DNA of 11,757 bases from Actinomycetota bacterium (GTDB lineage Bacteria > Actinomycetota > Thermoleophilia > Gaiellales > Gaiellaceae): the NCBI GenBank assembly GCA_003162235.1, contig PMMN01000069.1:5391-17147 (forward strand), written 5' to 3'. The notes beneath the pieces are model-generated. The model ran no database searches, had not been told where the DNA came from, and worked only from the letters and a program-made list of their open reading frames with translations. The stretch's first letter is position 1. Each line of letters begins with the position of its first letter. Shown piece by piece: positions 6,819 to 11,757 of the stretch. Position numbers and translations under genes: made by a program.

Positions 6819-7487
6819 ATGCAGCGGTTCGGCCATAGCTACCGCATGGGTTGGGCGTTCACGGCGCTGACACTGGCCGGCACCCTGTTCGTGCCCGGCG
6901 CCGGCTCGCAGACCCAGCCGCCCTTCCGCGCCTCCGTCTCGAGCATCGGACCGGCGCTCGCAAAGAGCATGACCTCCTGGCACCGCGGCTGTCCGGTTCC
7001 GATCTCGGAGCTGCGCCTGGTCGAGGTCAGTTTCTGGGGCTTCGACGGTCGGGCGCATCAGGGCAAGCTGATCTTGCACATGAGTTACACAAGCCCGGTG
7101 GTGACGGCGCTGCGCACGCTCTACGAAGCGCGCTTTCCGATCCGACGCATGCAGCTGGTAGAGGCCTACGGCTCCAGCGACGACCGCTCGATGGCGGCCG
7201 ACAACACCTCGGCCTTCAATTGCCGTGGCGTTCCCGGCGCGGGCTCCTGGTCGGAGCACGCCTACGGCCGCGCGATCGACATCAACCCGCTCGAGAACCC
7301 CGCGGTTCGCCAGGGCGTCGTCTCGCCGCCGGGCGGGCGCAAGTACACCAACCGGAGCAAGCAGTCGAAGGGGATGATCCACGCCGGCGACGCGACCGTG
7401 CGCGCTTTCGAGGCGGTCGGCTGGCACTGGGGCGGCTACTGGCACTCGCTCAAGGACTACCAGCACTTCTCCTGGAACGGGCAGTAG
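6819..7487 (+). CDS. Secreted M15-family metallopeptidase (D-alanyl-D-alanine carboxypeptidase-like)
   Basis: The protein has 222 residues from the ATG at 6819, which follows GAAAGGGGA closely; a GTG at 6801 would add six residues but lacks a ribosome-binding site. Residues 1-30 are a signal peptide, so the protein is exported. The catalytic domain has SMAADNTSAFNCR, then WSEHAYGRAIDINP carrying His147 and Asp154, and near the end GWHWGGYW..LKDYQHF with Asp213 and His216. These match the zinc ligands (His, Asp, His) and the catalytic acid of M15 peptidases, which trim peptide cross-links or stem peptides of peptidoglycan. Cys58 and Cys135 could pair in a disulfide. It lacks a separate peptidoglycan-binding domain. 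The gene is a single transcription unit followed by a 221-base gap with hairpins. Confidence 0.88.
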   Translation: MQRFGHSYRMGWAFTALTLAGTLFVPGAGSQTQPPFRASVSSIGPALAKSMTSWHRGCPVPISELRLVEVSFWGFDGRAHQGKLILHMSYTSPVVTALRTLYEARFPIRRMQLVEAYGSSDDRSMAADNTSAFNCRGVPGAGSWSEHAYGRAIDINPLENPAVRQGVVSPPGGRKYTNRSKQSKGMIHAGDATVRAFEAVGWHWGGYWHSLKDYQHFSWNGQ

Positions 7488-7542
7488 AGATCACCTCGTT
7501 AGGTGCTCTAGGTAGCGCGATGCATAGTCGGCACGAAGTCGG

Positions 7543-7564
7543 CGCATTCCCGAGCGCTTTTTCT
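7543..7564 (+). terminator. Weak terminator-like hairpin with T-run
   Basis: GCGC (about 7543-7546) can pair with GCGC (about 7555-7558) around an eight-base loop, followed directly by TTTTT and CTCG. The stem has four pairs plus a possible G-U pair. It is about 60 bases after the peptidase stop and would fit as its terminator, but the stem is short. Confidence 0.3.
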
Positions 7565-7603
7565 CGAACGCCGCCGCGGAGAGCGAGGAGTACGTCTAGT
7601 GGT

Positions 7604-7627
7604 AAAGACGCAACGCCTGCGTCTTTT
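7604..7627 (+). terminator. Strong nine-pair hairpin ending in TTTT, probable terminator
   Basis: AAAGACGCA (7604-7612) and TGCGTCTTT (7618-7626) are perfect reverse complements around a five-base loop, with one more T after the stem. This is the most stable simple hairpin in the non-coding regions I read. It lies between the peptidase gene and the bPH2 gene, both on the plus strand, and would insulate them. The U-run is mostly inside the stem, so it is not a textbook intrinsic terminator. The bases 7593-7610 also resemble a tRNA D-arm. Confidence 0.45.
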
Positions 7628-7708
7628 CCGGTTGGCGGGGAATCCGCGCGATATACGGCGTTCCATACCCAGCGACGCCATCGACTCGGTTCGGCATACT
7701 CCGCGTCG

Positions 7709-8191
7709 GTGAGCGTAGAAGAGACACGGAACGAAAGCTGGCGGCATCCGTCGCCGCGGCTGCTCGTGCTGCGCCGGCTGGAGGTGGCGGCAATCGCGCT
7801 CGCTGCGCTGATCGCCGCCGGCGTCGTCGCTTTACTGGGGCACACGATCGTCGGGCTCGCCTGCCTGGGTGGGGCACTGGTGCTCGGACTCGGAGCCGAG
7901 CGCTTCGTCGCCCGGCGCTTTTATGCCTGGGGTTATGCCGAGCGCGAGGACGACCTGCTCGTCCGGCGCGGATTGCTCTTCTCCCGGCTCTCGGTGGTGC
8001 CCTACGGACGTATGCAGTTCATCGACGTGACCGCCGGCCCGCTCGAGCGATCGTTCCGGCTGGCGACCGTGCGTATGCACACCGCCGCGGCCGCGAGCGA
8101 TGCGCGCATCCCGGGGCTCGACCGCGAGGAGGCAGCCCGCTTGCGCGATCGCCTGGCCGAGGTCGGGGAGGCGCAGGCGGCAGGACTGTGA
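7709..8191 (+). CDS. Membrane bPH2 (DUF304) protein, YdbS-like
   Basis: This is a protein of 160 residues from the GTG at 7709. It has a short cytoplasmic start with WRHPSPR, a hydrophobic pair of membrane segments (about 26-43 and 47-63), and one bacterial PH domain (about 70-150). The signature reads RRGLLFSRLSVVPYGRMQFIDVTAGPLER (residues 86-114), followed by LATVRMHTA and the ARIPGLDREEAARLRDRL helix. This is the arrangement of B. subtilis YdbS. Homologues work with a larger partner at the membrane, and the Bacillus pair has been linked to bacteriocin resistance; the role here is inferred. The frame stays open far upstream, but that part looks non-coding, and the domain begins just after this GTG. 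There is no Shine-Dalgarno; CATACT (7695-7700) could be a -10 box for a nearly leaderless mRNA. Confidence 0.82.
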   Translation: MSVEETRNESWRHPSPRLLVLRRLEVAAIALAALIAAGVVALLGHTIVGLACLGGALVLGLGAERFVARRFYAWGYAEREDDLLVRRGLLFSRLSVVPYGRMQFIDVTAGPLERSFRLATVRMHTAAAASDARIPGLDREEAARLRDRLAEVGEAQAAGL

Positions 8192-9489
8192 GCGAGGCAG
8201 AAGGCTGGCGGCGCCTTCATCCGCTCTCGCCGATCGTTCGCGGTGGCAGGGCCACGATCGCAGTCGCGACGCTGCTCCTGCTCTCGCTCGCAGGTGGCGG
8301 GAGAACGAGCGGCTTGATCCCCGATCTGGCGATCGCCGGCATCATCTTCGCTTTCGGCTTCGTCTCGTGGCTGGTCACCCGCTGGCGGATTGACGGCGAC
8401 GACCTCCGGATCGAGTCGGGCCTGTTGCGCCGGCAGTCGCTCCGCTTCCCGCTATCACAGGTCCAGGCGATCGACATCGTGCGGCCGGGGCTGGCTCGCG
8501 TCTTCGGCGTGGCAGAGCTCAGGTTGCGGACCGGTGGCTCGAGCGGTGCGACGGCGCGACTCGCCTACCTGGCCGCGCAAGAGGCGGAGCCACTGCGCGC
8601 CCGGCTGCTCGCCCTCGCCGAGGGCGCCCGCACGCATGAAGGGAAGCCGGCGCCGGAAGTGGCCATCGAGGAGCGCGTGCTGACAACGGTCCCAACGGGC
8701 CGGCTGATCGCCTCGATCCTGATCAGCGATGTGGGGCTCTTCGCCGAGGCGGTGATCGCCGGGCTGATTCTCGTTGCCGTGCTCTCTCCCAACGCGGCGG
8801 TGGCGGTGGCGGGCGGCAGCGCCGTGCCGATCTTCAGCGTGCTGACGCTCGTCTGGCGACGCTTCAACCAGGAGTACCGGCTGAGCCTGGCCGAGGCTCC
8901 CGATGGGCTGCGCCTCCGCTCCGGCCTGATCGCGCTGAGCGCGGAGACGATCCGGCCCGGCCGCGTGCAGGCCGTGCGCATGGTCGAGCCGCTTCTCTGG
9001 CGGGCGCTCGGCTGGTGCCGGCTCGAGGTCGATCTGGCCGGGAAGCAGCGCTCGAAGGGAGAGGGCCAGGCCGAGCGCCGGCCGCTTCGCACGGTGCTCC
9101 CCGTTGGAAGTCGCGCTCTGGCCGAGGAGCTGCTCGAGCGCATCGTCCCCGACCGGCCGCGAAGGCAATCGCCTCCGCCGCAGCGCGTGCTCCTGAAGAG
9201 CCCGCTCCGTTACCGCATGCTCGCCTGGGGACGCAGCGAGACCTGCGTCGCCACAACCAGCGGGCGGATCCGGCGCGTGACCGCCTGGGTCCCGCTCGAG
9301 AAGGTGCAGAGCCTGCGCCGCGTGCAGGGCCCGTTCCAGCGCCGCCTGCGCCTCGCGACCGTCCACGTCGACACGGCGGGCCGGAGCGTCCACGCCGCGA
9401 TCCGAGACCGGGACACGGCCGAAGCCGACCGTGCCCTCACCGAACTGAGCGATCTGGCGCGGGCGGCGCGGCGGAAGAAGGGGCGCTAG
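8188..9489 (+). CDS. Membrane protein with three bPH2 (DUF304) domains, YdbT-like
   Basis: The protein has 433 residues. Its GTG start overlaps the upstream TGA in GTGA, which indicates translational coupling with the YdbS-like gene. Hydrophobic segments at about 22-36 and 45-64 precede the first bPH2 domain (about 65-145, with WRIDGDDLRIESGLLRR and PLSQVQAIDIV). A second membrane pair at about 178-199 and 203-222 precedes the second domain (about 228-318, with YRLSLAEAPDGLRLRSGLI and RPGRVQAVRMVEPLLWR). A third domain follows at about 340-425 (PLEKVQSLRRVQGPFQRRL, then LATVHVDTAG). The order matches B. subtilis YdbT. Such proteins are thought to form large membrane-attached ring assemblies with the smaller partner. 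The C-terminus is strongly basic (RRKKGR). Function in this organism is not known. Confidence 0.86.
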   Translation: MSEAEGWRRLHPLSPIVRGGRATIAVATLLLLSLAGGGRTSGLIPDLAIAGIIFAFGFVSWLVTRWRIDGDDLRIESGLLRRQSLRFPLSQVQAIDIVRPGLARVFGVAELRLRTGGSSGATARLAYLAAQEAEPLRARLLALAEGARTHEGKPAPEVAIEERVLTTVPTGRLIASILISDVGLFAEAVIAGLILVAVLSPNAAVAVAGGSAVPIFSVLTLVWRRFNQEYRLSLAEAPDGLRLRSGLIALSAETIRPGRVQAVRMVEPLLWRALGWCRLEVDLAGKQRSKGEGQAERRPLRTVLPVGSRALAEELLERIVPDRPRRQSPPPQRVLLKSPLRYRMLAWGRSETCVATTSGRIRRVTAWVPLEKVQSLRRVQGPFQRRLRLATVHVDTAGRSVHAAIRDRDTAEADRALTELSDLARAARRKKGR

Positions 9490-9496
9490 CGCTAGC
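9485..9496. repeat. Perfect 12-base palindrome GCTAGCGCTAGC at a stop codon
   Basis: Two GCTAGC hexamers lie directly end to end and the whole is self-complementary. The TAG stop of the YdbT-like gene (9487-9489) is in the first copy. CTAG is rare inside the genes of this window, so two copies four bases apart stand out. It may be a protein-binding site or chance; as RNA it can only form a very tight hairpin. Confidence 0.4.
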
Positions 9497-9594
9497 TGGC
9501 CTGCAGCTTCGTTATCTCGGCCACCTCAACACCGGCTTCCGCACCGACGAAAGTCGTCATGCCTCCGCAGGAGACGGACTTTCGCTGGGCGCTC

Positions 9595-9623
9595 TTGCAG
9601 GGGAACTCCTGTTCGTGTAGAAC
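9595..9623 (+). promoter_or_regulatory. Possible imuB promoter overlapping the SOS operator
   Basis: TTGCAG (9595-9600) and TAGAAC (9618-9623) are spaced by 17 bases, matching -35 and -10 boxes partially. The -10 box would be partly inside the operator, so LexA binding would block RNA polymerase. The hexamers are weak matches and an alternative -10 (TATGTT, 9625-9630) exists. Confidence 0.35.
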
Positions 9624-9631
9624 ATATGTTC
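9620..9631. promoter_or_regulatory. SOS (LexA) operator GAACATATGTTC upstream of imuB
   Basis: This 12-base perfect palindrome has the form GAAC-N4-GTTC, the core of the LexA-binding Cheo box known from Bacillus and actinobacteria. It lies directly in front of the translesion-synthesis gene imuB, a standard LexA target. The operator overlaps an in-frame ATG at 9626 and ends three bases before the ATG at 9635, which favours 9635 as the true start. I saw no second GAAC-N4-GTTC site near the dnaE2 start. Confidence 0.85.
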
Positions 9632-9634
9632 CCA

Positions 9635-10819
9635 ATGATCGCCTGTCTCCTCATTCCGGGCTTCGAATTACGGGCGGTTCTGGCTGGTCGGGAGGAGCTT
9701 CGCGGACGGCCACTGGCGCTCGAGCCACTGCCCGGCAGCGAGAATGTGATCGGGCCGGTGACGGCGAAGGCAGCGGAGGCTGGGGTGAGGCCGGGGATGC
9801 GCCTGGGGGAGGCGCTCGCGGTTTGTCCGGGACTCTGTCTGCTGGAGCCCGATCCGGCCCGAGTCGAAGCCGAGTGGGAGCACTTGCTGCGGCGGCTCGA
9901 GGATGTTGGCATCGCCGTGGAGCCGGAGGAGCCGGGCTGCCTCTACTTCGAGACGCGCCACGTCGAGCGGCTCTACCGCGGGATCGAGCAGGTGCTCGAG
10001 CGCGCGATCCTGGCCGTGGGGCCCTTCTGGGATCCCTGCCTCGGCGCGGCTGCCAGGCGCTTCGCGGCGCTCGCGGCGGCGAGTGTCGCCCGGGGCGGGC
10101 AGGCGCTGATCGTTCCCGAGCAGCAAACGGAGGAGTTCCTGGCGCCGCTTCCGATCGAGCTTCTGCCGATGCCGGCGCCCGAGCGCGAGCGCCTGCACGA
10201 GCTGGGCGTGCGCACGATCGGGCAGTTGACCGTGATTCCGGGCGGCGCCGCGGGCGAGCGTCTGGGCAAGGAGGTGCGCCGGGCCTGGGAGCTGGCGCGC
10301 GGCGGCTCGTCGGCGCACATACAGGGGAGAGTGCCGGCCGCCGAGATCGCCGAGTCGATCGCCTTTCCCGAGGCGGTCGCAAACGAGCTGACGCTGAGGC
10401 GAACCTTCTCGGTGCTGGTCGAGCGCCTGCTCGCCCGGCCCGAGCGGAACGGTCGCTTCGTGCGCTCGCTCGCCCTCTCGGCCAAGCTCGCCGGCGGTGG
10501 CTCCTGGCGCCGCAAGACCACGCTGCGCCAGCCCAGCGCCGAGCGCGGCCGCATCTCCGCGGCTCTCTCTTCCAAGCTGGCCGAGATTCCCTCGCCGGTG
10601 CTGGAGCTGGGCCTGGAGCTGGAGACGCTGGCCGAGGAGACGGGCGAGCAGCTGCAGCTGGCGGCGGCGGCCGGAGGCGAGCTGGACGCGCGGCTGGCGC
10701 AGGGGTTGAAGCAGGTGCGAACGAGCACGGGGCCGGGCTCCGTTTGCAGCGTCGTCGAGGTTGCGCCCTGGTCGCGCATCCCCGAGGCGCGCGCGCTCCT
10801 TGTCCCGCGTGACGAGTAG
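9635..10819 (+). CDS. imuB: ImuB, inactive Y-family polymerase homologue of the SOS mutasome
   Basis: The protein has 394 residues from the ATG at 9635 (397 if the ATG at 9626, inside the operator, were used). It is homologous to Y-family polymerases, but the palm lacks the catalytic acids: the first motif reads ACLLIPGFELRAV without Asp, and the second reads PGCLYFETRHVERLYRG (about 100-116). This is the ImuB pattern; ImuB is a non-catalytic hub that links DnaE2 to the sliding clamp in translesion synthesis. A helix-hairpin-helix-like segment (LHELGVRTIGQLTVIP) follows the palm. The C-terminal QVR......VVEVAPWSRIPEARALLVP is typical. A possible clamp-binding motif QLQLA (339-343) lacks the usual Phe. 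It is short compared with mycobacterial ImuB. DUF6504 follows 12 bases later. Confidence 0.88.
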   Translation: MIACLLIPGFELRAVLAGREELRGRPLALEPLPGSENVIGPVTAKAAEAGVRPGMRLGEALAVCPGLCLLEPDPARVEAEWEHLLRRLEDVGIAVEPEEPGCLYFETRHVERLYRGIEQVLERAILAVGPFWDPCLGAAARRFAALAAASVARGGQALIVPEQQTEEFLAPLPIELLPMPAPERERLHELGVRTIGQLTVIPGGAAGERLGKEVRRAWELARGGSSAHIQGRVPAAEIAESIAFPEAVANELTLRRTFSVLVERLLARPERNGRFVRSLALSAKLAGGGSWRRKTTLRQPSAERGRISAALSSKLAEIPSPVLELGLELETLAEETGEQLQLAAAAGGELDARLAQGLKQVRTSTGPGSVCSVVEVAPWSRIPEARALLVPRDE

Positions 10820-10831
10820 TCGGAGGGAAAG

Positions 10832-11140
10832 TTGTCGAGCACGGCGCGCGTTACGAGCGTCGAGGGCGGAGATCGCCATCCCTATCCGACCTCGCATGGG
10901 CGGGCCCGGGCCCTGAACGCGCCGCGGGCGGCGCTGGTCGAGACGAACGCCGCAGGCGTGCCCGTGTGCATCAACCGCCAGCAGGTCGCGCTCGTGCGCG
11001 AGGAGTGGCGGGTGGTCGACCGCTGGTGGACGGAGGAGCCCGTCTACCGTCGCTACTTCGACTGCGTGCTCGCAAGCGGGCAGGCGCTCGTCGTCTTCCA
11101 CGACGCCGTGCGCGGCGGCTGGTTCGCGCAGAAGGCCTAG
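10832..11140 (+). CDS. DUF6504 family protein, partner gene of imuB
   Basis: The start is a TTG preceded by GGAGG (10822-10826) at a five-base spacing; the next gene upstream, imuB, ends 12 bases earlier, so the two are probably one operon. The 102-residue protein has a low-complexity N-terminal third and a compact second half with PVCINRQQVALVREEWRVVDRWWTEEPVYRRYF, followed by LVVFHDAVRGGWF. I recognise this tryptophan-rich pattern as the DUF6504 family, which often lies next to imuB or dnaE2 in actinobacteria. The function is unknown; a role in assembling or controlling the mutasome is inference from position only. Its stop codon overlaps the TfoX-like gene's stop in CTAG. Confidence 0.82.
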   Translation: MSSTARVTSVEGGDRHPYPTSHGRARALNAPRAALVETNAAGVPVCINRQQVALVREEWRVVDRWWTEEPVYRRYFDCVLASGQALVVFHDAVRGGWFAQKA

Positions 11141-11475
11141 GTCTGGTGCTCGGCGAGATGGCTGTGCAGCGCTTCCTCGGCCAAATCGGGCCACAACTCG
11201 GAATGCTCGGGCGGTACCTGCACCCAGGCCTTCATCGGGTGCCCGCCCATCGGGTCGAACGGCTTCGTGCCGGGCAGTGCGAGCGCCCGCGCATGCGCCT
11301 CGCCGCTGAGCTTGAAGATCATGTCCTCGCCGCTCAGCCCGGCGAAGGGCTTGCCGGCGATCATCAGAGAGGGCATCCCGAACATCTTCTTGCTCGCGAT
11401 TCCCGGCCGCAGCAGCTGCAGCTCATCCAGCACCTGCTCATAGAGCTCCAGCGAGCCTTCGTCGGGGGCTTCCAT
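11137..11475 (-). CDS. TfoX N-terminal domain family protein
   Basis: This 112-residue protein is made almost entirely of one domain. The segment SKKMFGMPSLMIAGKPFAGL (28-47) is the core signature of the TfoX N-terminal domain, followed by FKLSGEAHARALALPGTKPFDPMGG and a C-terminal helix (ELWPDLAEEALHSHLAEH). In gamma-proteobacteria the full TfoX/Sxy controls competence genes. Stand-alone N-domain proteins like this one are widespread and uncharacterised. It is transcribed against the mutasome genes and wedged between them: its stop shares CTAG with DUF6504 and its ATG shares CATG with dnaE2. No good ribosome-binding site precedes the ATG (GGTGA is about 14 bases away), so a leaderless start is possible. 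Confidence 0.82.
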   Translation of the reverse strand: MEAPDEGSLELYEQVLDELQLLRPGIASKKMFGMPSLMIAGKPFAGLSGEDMIFKLSGEAHARALALPGTKPFDPMGGHPMKAWVQVPPEHSELWPDLAEEALHSHLAEHQT

Positions 11476-11757
11476 GGCTGAGATGTCACCGAAGAAGCGA
11501 CGGCCGAAACGCTTTTCGTACGTCGAGCTGCACGCCCACTCGGCCTACTCGTTTCTGGACGGGGCCTCGCAGCCCGAGGAGCTGGTCGCGCGCGCCGTCG
11601 AGCTGGGCTACGAGGCGCTGGCGCTGACCGACCACGACGGCCTCTACGGCTCGCTCGAGTTCGCGCATGCGGCCAGGGCGCTGGGGCTGCGCCCGATCAC
11701 CGGCTGCGAGCTGACGCTGGAAGGCGGCTCGCACGTGACGCTGCTGGTCGAGAGCCG
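11474..11757 (+). CDS. dnaE2: Error-prone DNA polymerase III alpha subunit DnaE2 (ImuC), N-terminal part
   Basis: The frame is open to the window end, so the gene is cut at its 3' side. After a basic leader (MAEMSPKKRRPKRF) comes the PHP domain: VELHAHSAYSFLDGASQPEEL, then ALALTDHDGLYGSLEFAHAARALGLRPITGCELTL. The FLDGAS and TDHDGLYG motifs with this spacing are characteristic of DnaE2 rather than the replicative DnaE1. DnaE2 is the catalytic translesion polymerase that works with ImuB after DNA damage. ATG at 11474 overlaps the TfoX-like gene's start; ATG at 11483 is a second candidate, three codons later. GGGGG (11464-11468) is a weak ribosome-binding site for the first. The nearby SOS-controlled imuB supports the assignment. 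Confidence 0.85.
   Translation, partial: MAEMSPKKRRPKRFSYVELHAHSAYSFLDGASQPEELVARAVELGYEALALTDHDGLYGSLEFAHAARALGLRPITGCELTLEGGSHVTLLVES

Noticed and set aside
7585..7660. A functional tRNA gene
   Set aside because: Only a D-arm and a shortened T-arm resemble tRNA; no seven-pair acceptor stem or five-pair anticodon stem can be drawn at the required spacing.
6851..7708. Upstream extension of the YdbS-like reading frame
   Set aside because: The frame is open through the peptidase gene and the following gap, but this part is a shifted reading of the peptidase gene and non-coding DNA. The domain and membrane segments begin only after the GTG at 7709.
9549..9561. GACGA-AAG-TCGTC hairpin before imuB
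   Set aside because: A five-pair stem with a three-base loop and no T-run, in GC-rich DNA, is expected by chance; nothing ties it to termination or regulation.
9626..9634. ATG at 9626 as the start of imuB
   Set aside because: It lies inside the SOS operator and has no ribosome-binding site; the protein's conserved start (ACLLIPGF) fits the ATG at 9635 equally well.
9668..11194. A 508-codon open frame on the minus strand opposite imuB
   Set aside because: It is antisense to imuB and DUF6504, which match known families and have operator and ribosome-binding signals; the antisense product shows no recognisable domain.
1..11757. CRISPR array, insertion sequence or prophage
   Set aside because: No regularly spaced repeats, transposase, integrase or terminal inverted repeats were seen; the genes are ordinary chromosomal families.

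Overview
This is a GC-rich bacterial window with densely packed genes, frequent GTG/TTG starts, four-base gene overlaps and an actinobacterial/Bacillus-type SOS operator (GAAC-N4-GTTC). Protein styles (tandem bPH2 proteins, an ImuB-DUF6504-DnaE2 set, small secreted beta-rich proteins) suggest an actinobacterium, probably of the Thermoleophilia (Gaiellales/Solirubrobacterales). That placement is inference, since no rRNA gene is present.

Layout. 1-426 is the C-terminal part of a ComB-type 2-phosphosulfolactate phosphatase. A gene-poor 405-base stretch follows. 832-1374 encodes a small secreted four-cysteine protein of unknown function, followed by two evenly spaced hairpins. 1516-2481 is an aldo/keto reductase. 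2535-3479 (minus) is a PAPS-dependent-type sulfotransferase, head to head with a short pyruvate-kinase-like protein (3539-4564) that lacks the C-terminal domain. 4604-6253 is a secreted phosphoesterase of the phospholipase C/acid phosphatase family, convergent with a universal stress protein (6250-6708, minus). 6819-7487 is a secreted M15-type metallopeptidase. 7709-8191 and 8188-9489 form a translationally coupled YdbS/YdbT-like pair of membrane bPH2 proteins.

The right end is a DNA-damage mutagenesis locus. A perfect SOS operator at 9620-9631 overlaps the start region of imuB (9635-10819), which is followed by a DUF6504 gene (10832-11140), a reversed TfoX-N-like gene (11137-11475, minus) and the beginning of dnaE2/imuC (11474 onward). 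No imuA is visible next to imuB. ImuB and DnaE2 would act together in SOS-induced translesion synthesis.

Recurring small-scale architecture: two convergent gene pairs share one CTAG tetramer as both stop codons, one divergent pair shares CATG as both start codons, and two genes have a TANNNT element 6-7 bases before ATG with no Shine-Dalgarno sequence, which suggests leaderless mRNAs. The most interesting items are the SOS-controlled mutasome with its DUF6504 partner and interposed TfoX-like gene, the truncated pyruvate-kinase paralogue facing a sulfotransferase, and the Glu-to-Gln change at the expected metal site of the phosphoesterase.
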